In this document: positions 12,791-23,595 of the stretch, piece after piece
Numbering within the stretch: position 1 is the stretch's first letter
Layout of the letters: the number at the start of each line of letters is the position of its first letter
Made by a program: the position numbers and the translations under genes
Source: Tillandsia leiboldiana
Taxonomy: Eukaryota; Streptophyta; Magnoliopsida; Poales; Bromeliaceae
DNA length: 64,000 nt
Assembly (NCBI GenBank): GCA_029204045.2
Contig: CM055068.1
Span: 33,921,028-33,985,027 of the forward strand
Direction: 5' to 3'
Notes under the pieces: generated by a model
Databases searched by the model: none
Told to the model about the DNA's origin: nothing
Seen by the model: the letters and a program-made list of their open reading frames with translations, nothing else

Positions 12791-13307
12791 GGCAGCGCCG
12801 CGTGCAGCACTTTGCTGCACGCGGCGCCGCGCCCAGCGGCACCTCGCCGCAGGGTGCTGCCAACAGCAGCACCCTGGCGCCGCGCGTGCGCCGTTGCGCG
12901 CGCGCGCGGCCGCCGGCGTCGGCAAATCCAGGGAAAATCCGATAAAACCCCAAAATCCCAAAAATCCAAGAATCCATTTTTCCTCATTTAAAACCAATTA
13001 AAAACCTTAAAGCTCAAAACTCCAAAATGCACAAACCTCCAAAAATCCCAAAAATTAGCATTTTACTTACCTCGTCGTCGCGCGTCGCACGCCCACGAGC
13101 TTCACACGGCCTCCAACGGCGAGTCCAAAAATCCAAGATCACCTTGCAAACCCCTTTCCTTCCTTTCTTTTTCCCTTTTCCTCTCTTTTCTTTTCCTTTC
13201 TTTCTTTCTTCCTTTCTTTCTTTCTTTTTCCTGCAGCAGAGGAGGGTGGAGGCCTTTTATAAAGAAAAAGGCTAATTTAATTAATTAACTAATTAATTAA
13301 TTCCCGG

Positions 13308-13862
13308 AAATCCAACTCCAACTCACTTTTTGCCTTCGGGCACTCCGCCGCTGCCCGGAACCTCCCGAACTCCGCTGTAAATCGAAAATACACGCGCTCA
13401 CAGCTTTTTCTCTTCAAAAAGCTCATCCGTTGAGGCGGGGTGCTCAAATCAATTACCGGCTCCAAAATTGCCAGTTCCAACTCACTTTTTGCCTCCGGGT
13501 CCTCCGCGTCAGTCCGGAACCTCCCGAACCTCGCTGTAAATCAAAAGTACACGTGTCCACAGCTTTTTCTCCTCAAAAAGCTTATCCGTTGAGTCGGGGT
13601 GCTCAAATCCATTACCGGCTCCAAAATTGCCAGTTCCGACTCACTTTTTTCCTCCGGGTCCTCCGCGTCAGTCCGGAACCTCCCGAACCTCGCTGTAAAT
13701 CAAAAGTACACGTGTCCACAGCTTTTTCTCCTCAAAAAGCTTATCCGTCGAGTCGGGGTGCTCAAATCCATTACCGGCTCCAAAATTGCCAGTTCCGACT
13801 CACTTTTTGCCTCCGGGCCCTCCGCGTCAGTCCGGAACCTCCCGAACCTCGCTGTAATCTGA
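13308..13862. repeat. 159-bp tandem repeat, about 3.5 copies, in LTR A1
   Basis: The word TGCTCAAATC recurs at 13441, 13600 and 13759. The copies are very similar, and a truncated copy precedes them. The same unit is present in about two copies in the 5' LTR of A4 (near 22530 and 22690), so copy number varies between members of the family. Confidence 0.9.
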
Positions 13863-14103
13863 ACGTACACCTGTTCCAAGTGTTCCAAAATTTCCGGCGC
13901 TCCACGGTGAAGTCGGAAATTTCCAATCTCATCCTCAATCGGCCTACAAAGCCCGGAAAAACCCCGAATCGAGCTGGAGCTTCCGCGTTGATCCGAATCA
14001 ACTCGGCATCAACAGTAACCTCAAATGCAACATGCCCAAGGCAACTCTCTGTTCCAAGCCATCTGTGTGGTCGGCGCGCTATCCAATGCCCCGGTACTTT
14101 ACA

Positions 14104-14275
14104 ATGCTGGCCGTGCGGGGCGGACGCCCGCCGCGCGGGCGTCAGCCCCGCGCGGCACCTGTGCTGGCCGTGCGGGCGTCCGCCCCGCGCGGCGCAGCGG
14201 TGCGGCCGCGCGGGCATTAGTCCCGCGCGGCACAAGCGGCGGCCGCGCGGGCAGCAGCCCCGCGCGGCGGCGGCG
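14104..14275. repeat. GC-rich minisatellite, right part, in LTR E
   Basis: This continues the array of 8745-9286 beyond the A1 insertion, with the same GCGCGGGCGTCAGCCCCGCGCGGC unit, and ends in a GGC trinucleotide run. Confidence 0.8.
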
Positions 14276-14888
14276 GCGGCCAACCCAAAAACAACGGAAG
14301 AAAACCCTAAAACGATGACAAAAACCCCGAAACGAAAACCGAAAAGAGCATCGCTTACCGCGATTCGTCGGAGAGGGCGATCCGTTCACGCTCCCGGCTT
14401 CGGAACGTTCGTCGGGGATGATCGGGTCCCTCCGCTTTCTCCTTCTTTCTTCCTTTTCTCTCTGGCTAGGGTTTCTTTTCCCTTTTTCTTTCTTTTCTTT
14501 CTCGGTTAGTGTTTCTTTTCAGAAAAGGTGATTTTCTTCTTTCTCAGTACGTACCATAGAAATCCATCGGGTATTTAATACCTAATTAATTAATTAATTA
14601 TTTGTTCCTTAGATATAATTTCTTATCTCCTCGAAAAGCGTGCACGATCTCTTGCACGGATTCCGATGCACACCCCCGTTACCGCGATCCTATCAACCCC
14701 TTTCTGGGGGATCCGTAAGTCGGAATTCGGATCCGGTCGCACCGCCGTTCACCGTTTTTCGAGCTCTATCACATAAAATACCCGCACCTCAAGATTATCA
14801 ACTTAAGTAAACCCATTAATTCAGTTTCCCATATCTTAAACTTTATTAGCAGGAGGGTAAACGTTACACGAAAAGTCGTGATGTTACA

Positions 14889-15525
14889 ATAGTGTACTCA
14901 CCTTCCTCTTTCGATTCAAGGTATATATGTTTTTCTTTCATCTCTCTATGGGTTTAGTCGGAAGTTCTCTTCTCTCACCTTTCTTGGGCCTGACTATATT
15001 ACTAATCTCTTCTCTGTTTCGTAAGAATTTTTTTTTGCCTATATGCTTATTGCTTAGGTACAAGATAAATTTTACATAAAACTTTTCATGCTATGAGTCG
15101 TACTATTATTGTTTTTTAGTTCAGCTTTTGTTCTACTATTGTTTTTCAGTTCAATTGTTGTTTTGATCATGGGTACTATGCATTCTCGTGTCTCTGCAAC
15201 CCTTTCCCCTAAAAAAAAAAAAACCTATTTTCCTCTTGTAGCTACTGGTATGTTGCAGAGGCGCGAGATATTTGAGCAGCTTCGAATGGAAGCTATTGGT
15301 ATGTTGAATCTACTTGATGAACGAAGGTTTCTTGCTATAATTTTAGTACTTTACTTTCTCTATCATTTTACTTACAATTGTTGGTCGGCAGAGATTTTGT
15401 TCTCTAATATGTTGGTGATATCTTTAATATATATTTTTTTGTTGCTTCCTTCTCTTATTTGCTCCCGATTTCTGTTTCTGTTGCATATGTACCTTTGCAA
15501 TTTCAGCAGATAGCCTACACTTACC
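14889..15525. other. AT-rich host DNA, unassigned
   Basis: This follows directly on the host sequence left of 7301 once solo LTR E and one TSD copy are removed. It is AT-rich with T runs and looks like intron or intergenic DNA. An open frame across 15109-15513 is mostly hydrophobic and does not resemble a family I know, so I do not call a gene. Confidence 0.4.
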
Positions 15526-15783
15526 TTACTTTGTGAATAACGTGTAAAATTTTTTTTTGTTCCATGCTGTGACTTCTTTCCTCTGGTGATGAGCTAAAGA
15601 ATCCGAATGAACTATACAGGGTCTGATAATGTGAGAAAGAATATAAAAGAACCATGCTTTGTGAATAAAGTGTAAAAAAAAAAATGTTCCATGATGTCAC
15701 TTCTTTCCTCGGGTGATGAGCTAAAAAATTTGAAAAAACTGTACAGGGTATGGTAATATGATAAAGAATATAAAAGAATTGTG
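15526..15783. repeat. Tandem duplication, two copies of about 128 bp
   Basis: Both copies run from CTTTGTGAATAA...GTGTAAA through TTCCATGATGTCACTTCTTTCCTC-type sequence to AAGAATATAAAAGAA, and they differ at several bases and in the length of an A or T run. The duplication ends just before the LTR at 15799. Confidence 0.85.
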
Positions 15784-15798
15784 TGATTCCAGGCTATT

Positions 15799-18700
15799 TG
15801 TCACGCCCCGGGGGTAAACCAGAACCCGGGCTCGTCTACAGAACCGCCGTGCACACGAAAATTTTCGCATACACGAAGCGCTAAAAACCTGCTCAGATAT
15901 AAGATACACAATAAAAGAGCACAAGTATACAGCTGAAACTAAAAACTATACCATCTCAGACTGGAACTGAAACTAAAAGTGAAATAAATCTATAATAAAT
16001 ACAATAAAATCTCCCAGCTCACCAAAATAATACAACCAGCTGGCTGAAGCCAAACCCAAAATAATAAAATTACAACCGTCTGAGTAAAGTGGGTACACCA
16101 AAAGTTTAGCTAAAACTCTCACATCCTGACAGGAGATCTATCTACTCAGCGATCCCTTTTCCTCGATTAGCCGCCGAAGGGCCAGCAGCTCCCGCAGAAG
16201 ACTCTACAAAACAAAAGAAAGAAAAAAGGGAAAGAACAATGGGTGTGAGAACTACTAGTAAAACCAGTAGCCCCCAATGGGTAAATCCTCAAACACCGAC
16301 GTACCCACTAATTTTACCAAAGGCAAAATGAGAGATAAAGTGGTATGCTAAAATAATCTACTGATAAAGAAAACTACCACTATTATGCCTTTAATGCAGT
16401 ACTGAATAAAAACGACTGCATGCATGCATCGGCGAATAGTATTTGCCAAATAAACCCAATCAAATGGATCGGTATAAAACCCAGTACTGCCTGCTCTGTC
16501 GTCACCATTGGTCATGCCAGCCTACGCGTAATGCCGATGTGATATCGAACCCAAGAACCCAGTAACTGACCGGCACCTCCCCGGTACTGTCTCACACTTC
16601 GGAGTGGTACTAGAGGGGAGCGACCCACACGAGCAAAGTATCATCCAAAAGTATCACAATACAGCAGGACTTAGTCATGACTATGCTCAAAGTGGGAAAC
16701 TCCATCCACTAATGAAACCACGATCCCCAATCCGATGCTAAAATCAATATCCGATCAACCGCCCAATATCCACGGTTGCCGCAACGCCCCACAAGTCCAC
16801 AATCTGGCGTAATCCCGCCCCGACTCGATAATCTCGACTACATTATCCCAAACCCCTGCTCGTCACCCGAGCAACATGAAACATATGTCTAAGTAAAAAG
16901 GAGAAGAGAAGGAAAAAATATGGTTTCTCCTAAGTCAAGTCCCAATATGATAGTGTAGCGATAGAAGGTGGCCTATCTAAATGTCCATACAAACATGCAA
17001 CTGTTCTCAAGTAATGTGGAATGAAAAGCATTAAGTAGCAATTTTATATAGGATAGATCATATGTCGCAACAAGTACCAACTATACATGGAAGGCTAAGT
17101 GCTAACAATGCATGTTAATATATCACAACCATAGTATACCAATCTCACATAGATAGGCTAAGAATTAATCAGGGTAATCATTCATGCATGATTTCCAAAG
17201 GGTGGCGAAACAATAAATAACAAGTCGGGGGTCACTCTAATAGTCCTAGTGAGTAAGCATTAGAAAGAGGTGCTCAACAACACACCTGGAATGCGTAGAT
17301 CCAGAATTCGATCAGGCTGAAATTTGGTGTGTGTGTTCCCTCAGCTCCTACTGTAGAGTACCGGGACTTTGTAGAGTGCACCGACCTCGCAAGATGGCGT
17401 GGTGCGGAGAAATCGCCTTGGGCGTGTTCCAATTGTGTTTACAGATGAGTTCGGATTAATTCGGATCGACGCGGAAGCCCCAGCTTGAATCGGAGTTTTC
17501 CGGGCATTGTGCGCCGATAGAGTACTGGTTTTGTTAGAGCATCGGCTCCACAGTTGGGCACAGAAAAATTGGAAAATGTTTGGAACATGTGTATTTTATG
17601 ATTACAGTGGAGTTCGGGAGGTTTCGGAATGATGCGGGAGCTTCCGGGGCAAAAAGTGAGTCGGCGGCGAAGATTCTGAAGGTTCAGCTTGAGTTTTTGG
17701 ACTTTGGGCATTGGGTTCCGGAACCAAGCTGCTGGTTCCGGAACTGCATGCTAGGTTCTGGAACCAGATGCTTGGTTCCGGAACCAAACCGGTTTGGTAC
17801 CGGTACCCTACTATGGGTACCGGTACCCAGTGTCACAGTGTGCCAGTTTTTGCAGGATTGGATTTTTGAGTGAGGGTGTTTTGGTCTTTTCACTTCTCCA
17901 CTGCCCTTGCACCTACGCCACCCTCTATATAGAGCCCCCAACCCTGCCTTCTTCTCCACGACAGAAAGAAAGAAAAGAGAGAAAGCAAGGAAAAGAAAGA
18001 GAAGAAGTGGAAAAGAAAGAAAAGCGAAGTGATGGTGCAAGTTGGTTTTCCTGCTAGTTGGTCTCGAGCGGAGTTGCGCGCGCGTCGAGCTGCTTGTGAG
18101 GTAAGCTGGCAGATGATTTTCCAAGTTTGGTTTTTGGATTTCTTTAGATGGATTTGAATGAGATTTTGAATGGAAATTTGTTGTTCTTTCCGTGTTTTCG
18201 CATGCACATTGAGAAGCATCTTGAGGTGCTTTTGGCCGAGGCTTGGGTTTTTACTGCGCGGAGCCGAGGTTTGCATGCATGCGTGCTGCTGTGTGTTGGC
18301 TGAGAGGGAGCTGAGGTGCGCAGGAGGTTTGTGGTGGACTTGGGTATTTTGGTTGAGCTTCCGGCGATTTTCCGGGGTGCGCGACAGTGTGCGCGCGCGC
18401 GGCGCGGTTTTCTGAGCTTCGGCAAATTGTGGTTTCGGCGCGTCCCCGACTTTGGCTTTGCCTACGGAAAGCGATCCAGGTGGGTTGGAAATTCTTCAAG
18501 ATGTATGGAATGCCTTCTAAAGCTATTGTATGCATGTTTAGCATGTCTAGCTTGATTGTTATGATTGTTGGTAAATCTGATAGTTGCCTAGAAAATTGTA
18601 GGAAGACTTTCCTGAGCCCCTGATATTTTTAGCATGATCTAAAGGTGATTTAACACTAGACTGCATGATTAGTTGGCATTAAAATGGCATCTGAACCGTT

Positions 18701-20496
18701 TTAAAAATCGTCGGACCTGTTTTTAATGAAAACTGAGCTTTGAAAATAGTTTTAAAATATTGAGATCTTCCAGAGGGGTTGAGTAGGTTCAGGATGCATG
18801 TGTTCTCGTACCGGGGGGCCGAGTGGATTTTTAGAGCTCTGTGGGATGAGTTTCTAGTGTCATGTGAGTTTGAGCTTCCTTGTTGGGATTGATAAGGTTA
18901 TTCTAGATCATGGGTCGTACATTTCTGATTGAGTCGTGGAGGTGGTTTTTCGACTTAGCTATGAGAGTTTTGGGCTCTGGCAGATCGAGTCGTGGAGGTT
19001 TCCTGACTTATCCATGGGTTGTGCATTATCAGATTGAGTCGTGGAGGGTTCTCCGACATAGCTGTGAGTGTGTTGGGCATTTCCTGATCGAGTCGTGGAG
19101 GGTTTCCCGACTGAGTTGTGTTATTTGAGCATTGAGTTTCCGATCTGTTTGATCGTGGATCATAGCCTGCAGGTGCCGTTTGTTGAGACAGATGAGACAC
19201 ACTTGAGCTCGGTGGGGTCGCTCCCCTCGAGTTATGCTCCGGATGCGATGATGATGATGATGATGCGCCTGACGAGGCTGCTGTGTTTGAGATTGTGATA
19301 GTCCGTAGAGGACGCCCTACGTAAGTCTAAGTCTTTTTTGAGCGTAGTGGCAGTAGGCAGGTGCTGTCGCTTTACGTGATATTGAGATAGTCAGTTTAGG
19401 ACGCCCTACGTAAATCCGGTCCTCTTGTGGATGCGTGGTAGTAGGCAGGTGCGTTCCTAGATGACTCACCCCTAGCTGAGTTACTAGGGGTCCTGTGAGG
19501 CGCAGGCTTGACTGGACCCGATGTGGCAGTCATTGAGATTGGGTGATATGAGCGGGTGGTCGCATGGTATGTTCTTAGATGTGAGTTTCCTTTGAGCATG
19601 ATACTGAGGCATTTCAGCAGTAGCGAGTGTACGCATAGCATGTTCATAGTAGAGTTTTCCTTGAGCATGAGGATTGAGACATATTAGCTGTAGTTTCATT
19701 CAGCTTTCCTATTTATCTATCTACATACCTATCTGTTTGCCTCCAGTAGACTTAGTGGGCATACCGTGGATATTGGTGACGGTACCCACTGGGAACTACC
19801 TTCTGCAGTAGTTCTCACACCCGCTGCGGTGACAGGTTTCCTGAGGTTGCTGTTTCGGCTTGGTTCGCGCGGAAACAGCTGATCGAGGTGAGGACATGGC
19901 CGAGGAGCTCCTTACCCATTTTATTTGAGAGTCAGAGGTAGATGTACCATGTATCTTTTATGATTCCACTTTTGTACTGGACAGTCTGAGAGATCTGTGA
20001 GGATTGTTTTTACTTTTCATAGCTGAGAGGCTATGTATTGAGGTTTTATATATTTCAGATGTTCAGTTGATTTCTGTAGCTACTGGTTTCGGTTTCAGCT
20101 CTGATACATGTTTTAGCTATAGATCTGACTTGCAGGGTAGACGCTTCGTTTGTGCGGGGGTTTCCGTACAGATGGCGGATCTGTTAGTGAGCCCGGGTCG
20201 CAGTTTCGACCTCGGGGCGTGACACCTATGGTTCCAACGAATCCAAGAACTCCCAAAAACTCCTCCCGGATCGGCGGCGGCAATCAAAACACCGAAATGC
20301 TGTCCAAAATCCGATACAAAATTCAGCGAGCGCGTCAAGATGATGTAGAGGGCAATCCGCACATAATTTTTAGCCAGGACCAAAAAGAAAAATGCTCACC
20401 TCGATCGTGACAAAAAGTTTCAACTTCCCCTTTCCCCTAGACACGCCGAACTGTCCACGAAAACTGTAACAAAAGTCGAATGGCGCACAAATTATG
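15799..20496 (-). mobile_element. LTR 'B prime' fragment (minus orientation), split by A2
   Basis: It starts with TGTCACGCCCCGGGGGTAAA, the same terminus as solo LTR B at 40314. The visible parts are 15799-17351 and 20225-20496; between them lies solo LTR A2. At 20497 it is cut by LTR A3. Its other end must lie to the right of the window. The left flank CTATT would be its TSD. No coding capacity is seen. Confidence 0.75.
17352..20224 (+). mobile_element. Solo LTR 'A2' (plus orientation), TSD CCTAC/CCTAT
   Basis: It runs from TGTAGAGTACCGGGAC to CCTCGGGGCGTGACA, 2,873 bp. The flanks CCTAC (17347-17351) and CCTAT (20225-20229) differ at one base, consistent with an older insertion. CTATATAGAG at 17924-17933 is a plausible TATA box. 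Around 18930-19110 there is a GAGTCGTGGAGGgTttCCGAC repeat. No internal region or gene is present. Confidence 0.85.
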
Positions 20497-22283
20497 TGTC
20501 ACGCCCTAGCGTCAAAGTTGCGACCCGGGCTGGCCAACAAATCTGCCACCTATACGGAAAACCCCGCATAGGCGAAGCGTCCAACCTGAAAAAGAACAAC
20601 TACTACCAACTATACAGATATCAGAGCTCAAAATAACTGTTAGTAATAAAATTTGAAACCACTATACAACTAAAATAAGGGTAAACTATCCACCTCCCAA
20701 AATAATAATACAACACTCTGGTCTACTGAGACAAAAATAAGTAGAAATCTCCCTATACAACAACTATGAGTCCAAAAGGGAAGGTAAACTAAAAACATAA
20801 ATACATCAGTGTACAGTAATACCCATTGTCCGGGTTGGTACATCTATCTCACCAATAAGACAAGACTGGTAGGGATCTATCACGCGACTCCCTCACCAAG
20901 ATCCGTCGAGCCAACCGAAGCAGGGATGGAAAGAAAAACCTCTGCAAAACTGTCACCAACAGAGGGTGTGAGAACTACATCGTCATGTAGTTCTCAGTGG
21001 GTACCGTCTCCAACCCTACGGTCTGCCCACTAAGTCTGCTAGAGGCATAAGATAACAGGAGTACTATAAATAAAAATAAAATACCTAGAAAGGAAACTGT
21101 AGCTATCATGTCTCTATCTACGATGCTCAATGGGCGGGTGAAACAGATGATGATATGCAACCACTCTAACTCAAGGTGCCAAAACCAACCCAACTGTAAT
21201 GATTGCCAAAAGGGCCAGTCAAGCCTGCGCTAACCTACCACCACAGTGCCCAAACCAACCAAACTGCAATAATTGCCAAAAGTGCTAATCAAGCCTGCGC
21301 TAACCTACAACCACCTCTCATTGCTGGGCAGGAATTATGTAGGGTGTCCCAATGGACTAATATAACCATCGCACAAAACTACCTCAACCGGCCCAACCAT
21401 CGCATCCGGAGCGGCACTCAGGGGGAGCGACCCCACTGAGGAAAACAACGTGGAACCAAGTATCACATCTATAGCACATGCAGGCTATAATCAAAACCAC
21501 GAGCGAACAGATCGAAAAACTCGCAACCCAAATCTACTAACCACCCCAACCGGAACCCCCATCGGCCCAACATCTAATCCAACCGTCCAACAACACCAGG
21601 ACCAAGAATTCCGGAAGACTGACGCCTACAACCCCAATCAAACAAGAATAGATTGCAGGCACAGCCGCCCGTAGCTCTCGTCCCAAAAAGGAGGCAGCCC
21701 TTGGAACCCAGATCACTCGAACCCTCGTTGGGGTGAGAAGATTTATATAAAAAGATAATATTTGTTTCTAAAAACCATTTCACTCGACCCCTCTCTTGGT
21801 GAGGACAAAAAGTAATTCTTTTTTAGAAAACCATCTTGATTGAAGGAAGAACCCAATTTTAATATCATTTAGTTTATAAGAAAATCAGTCAAAAACGGTT
21901 TTATTTTTCCAAGTTCCGAAGGACTAGTGCCTTCGCCTTAATCAAACAAGAACAAGTTCCGGCGCCCCTCGAAGCTTGGAAAGAAATATTAGTTTACCAG
22001 AAATCATGTGTGTCCAAAAGTATTTCTGGGTTCAAGGTCCTGCTATCACAAAATCAATACTGTCTCATCTCAATGACAATGAACTCAACAGAAGAAAACC
22101 CAACAACCCCGGATCATCGTCATCCCAAACGACTCCCGACACTAGCACAAAACTAACCTCAACAACCAGACTCCACTCGCCCCCCCGGCACGAGCGCAAC
22201 ATGCATCCTACACTGTCCCGACCACTCTGCCCACTACCCGGGCGAGGAGAAAACTCTATGTCCAGGAAAAAAAAAACATGCAG
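20497..22283 (-). mobile_element. LTR 'A3' fragment (minus orientation), cut by element A4
   Basis: It starts TGTCACGCCCTAGCGTCAAAG, a type A LTR end in minus orientation, and is colinear with the left part of A1 up to 22283, where A4 begins. The remainder should be found to the right of the window, beyond the 3' LTR of A4. Confidence 0.8.
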
Positions 22284-23269
22284 TGTAGAATACCGGGCTT
22301 TCGGATGGCGCGCCGATCTCGCAAGATGGTGTGGTGCGGAGGATTTGCCTCGGGCATGTTGCTTGGTGTTTACAGTTGATGTCGGGTTGATTCGGATCAA
22401 CGCGGAAGCCCCAGCTTGATTCGGGATTTTTCCGGGCATGGCGCACCGATTGAGGACCGGAATTGGGAATACCGACTTCACAGTGGAGTGCAGAAAAATT
22501 GGGGAACACTGGGAACAGGTGTATTTTTAGATTACAGCGGAGTTCGGGAGGTTCCGGACTGACGCGGAGAATCCGAAGGCGAAAAGTGAGTTGGAACCGC
22601 CAGTTTTGGAGCCAGTTTTTGGATTGAGCCCACCGACTCCATAGTTGAGCTTTTTGAGTTGGAAAGGCTGTGGACATGTGTATTTTCAGATTACAGCGGA
22701 GTTCGGGAGGTTCCGGACTGGTGCGGAGGCCCCGAGGACAAAAAGTGACTTGGAGTTGGCTAAAAAGGAAATTAATTATTTAATTTAATTAATATGTTTT
22801 TCTTATCCTGTGAAGAAAGTAAGGAAAAAGGGAATTAGTGGTTTGGAGATTTTTATTGGAGTGGGGTTTTTGGTCTTTTCCTTGCGAGCCGCCTCTCACC
22901 CTGTAATTAATTAGCCCTGCCACTAATTAAACGTGCGCCATGTCATCATCTCCTTTCCCATTTAAGAACAGAGGAAATGCTAGCAAACAGAGGAAAAAGA
23001 AAGAAAGGGAGAATGAGAGAAAGGATGTAAGGAGAAGAAGAAAAATGGTGGGAAGGAATGCTATGGTTGTGAGGTGTTGGTCTGGACCTACTGCGTGGAG
23101 TCGCAAGGCCGAACGGAGAGCGCGACGAGCGGCGGGCGCGCGACGGATGTGATGGAGGTAAGTGCTGTTTATTTCTTTTTCTTGTTAGAGAGAGAGAGCT
23201 AGAGCTTGGGTTTTGTTTGTGTGGAGGTTGGTGGTGATGTTCCTGACTGGGGACTACTCGTCCTGGGCG

Positions 23270-23595
23270 GGGGACACACGCGGGCGAGCGCGCGCGAAGA
23301 GCGCGCAGTCGGGCGCGCGCTCGGACGCTGTGCGGGCGGGTGCCGCGCAGCGCAGGGCGCTGCGGGCGCCGTGCAGCGCGCGCTCGGGCGGGCGCCGCGC
23401 AGCGCGCGCTCGGGCGCCGCGCAGCGCATGAGGCGCGCAGCGCACGAAGGGTGCGCGCGCGGCCCAGGGCGCCGCGCGGCGGGCCCTGGCGCCGCGCGCC
23501 ATCATCTGCGGCGCTGCGCTGCAGCAACCGGAGCGCGCGGCAGCTGCAGCAGCTGTGCGCGACAGCAGCAGCCCGCAGCGCAGCGGCGCGCGGGC
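23270..23595. repeat. GC-rich minisatellite in the A4 5' LTR
   Basis: A repeat of GCGCGCTCGGGCGCCGCGCAGC type. It contains the unoccupied counterpart (about 23403-23408) of the D insertion site in the 3' LTR, and it is itself cut by C at 23595. Confidence 0.8.

Larger units (their letters stand above)
9287..14103 (-). mobile_element. Solo LTR 'A1' (minus orientation), TSD ATGCT
   Basis: It begins TGTAAAGTACCGGGG (14103 leftwards) and ends CCCCGGGGCGTGACA (at 9287), with ATGCT on both sides (9282-9286, 14104-14108). At 4,817 bp it is the longest type A LTR here; A2 is 2,873 bp. The difference is largely made of internal minisatellites. CTTTATAAAAGG on the minus strand (13253-13264) is a plausible TATA box. 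No coding region is present. Confidence 0.9.
7301..14888 (-). mobile_element. Solo LTR 'E' (minus orientation), TSD ATAGT
   Basis: In its own orientation the LTR begins TGTAACATCACGAC (14888 leftwards) and ends CCGGGGCGTGACA (at 7301). Both sides carry ATAGT (7296-7300 and 14889-14893), so this is a complete insertion. Only one LTR is present and there is no internal region, which is the usual product of LTR-LTR recombination. A second solo LTR (9287-14103) is nested in it; without that, E is about 2.77 kb. It contains no gene. Confidence 0.88.

Noticed and set aside
11254..13001. Open frames of 370-560 codons on both strands, rich in Arg, Ala, Pro and Lys
   Set aside because: They overlap in several frames of two GC-rich minisatellites, where stop codons are rare. 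Composition follows the repeat unit and there is no domain. They are by-products of the LTR.
13430..14509. A 359-codon plus-strand open frame
   Set aside because: It crosses the 159-bp tandem repeat, the end of LTR A1, its TSD and the LTR E minisatellite, so it spans an insertion boundary and cannot be an old gene.
15109..15513. A 134-codon plus-strand open frame with hydrophobic runs
   Set aside because: It is T-rich low-complexity translation in host DNA, with no known motif. I leave it as unassigned.
22234..22677. A 147-codon minus-strand open frame, repeated at 44404-44841
   Set aside because: It is repeated because both are starts of A4 LTRs; it crosses the LTR boundary and is antisense to the element.
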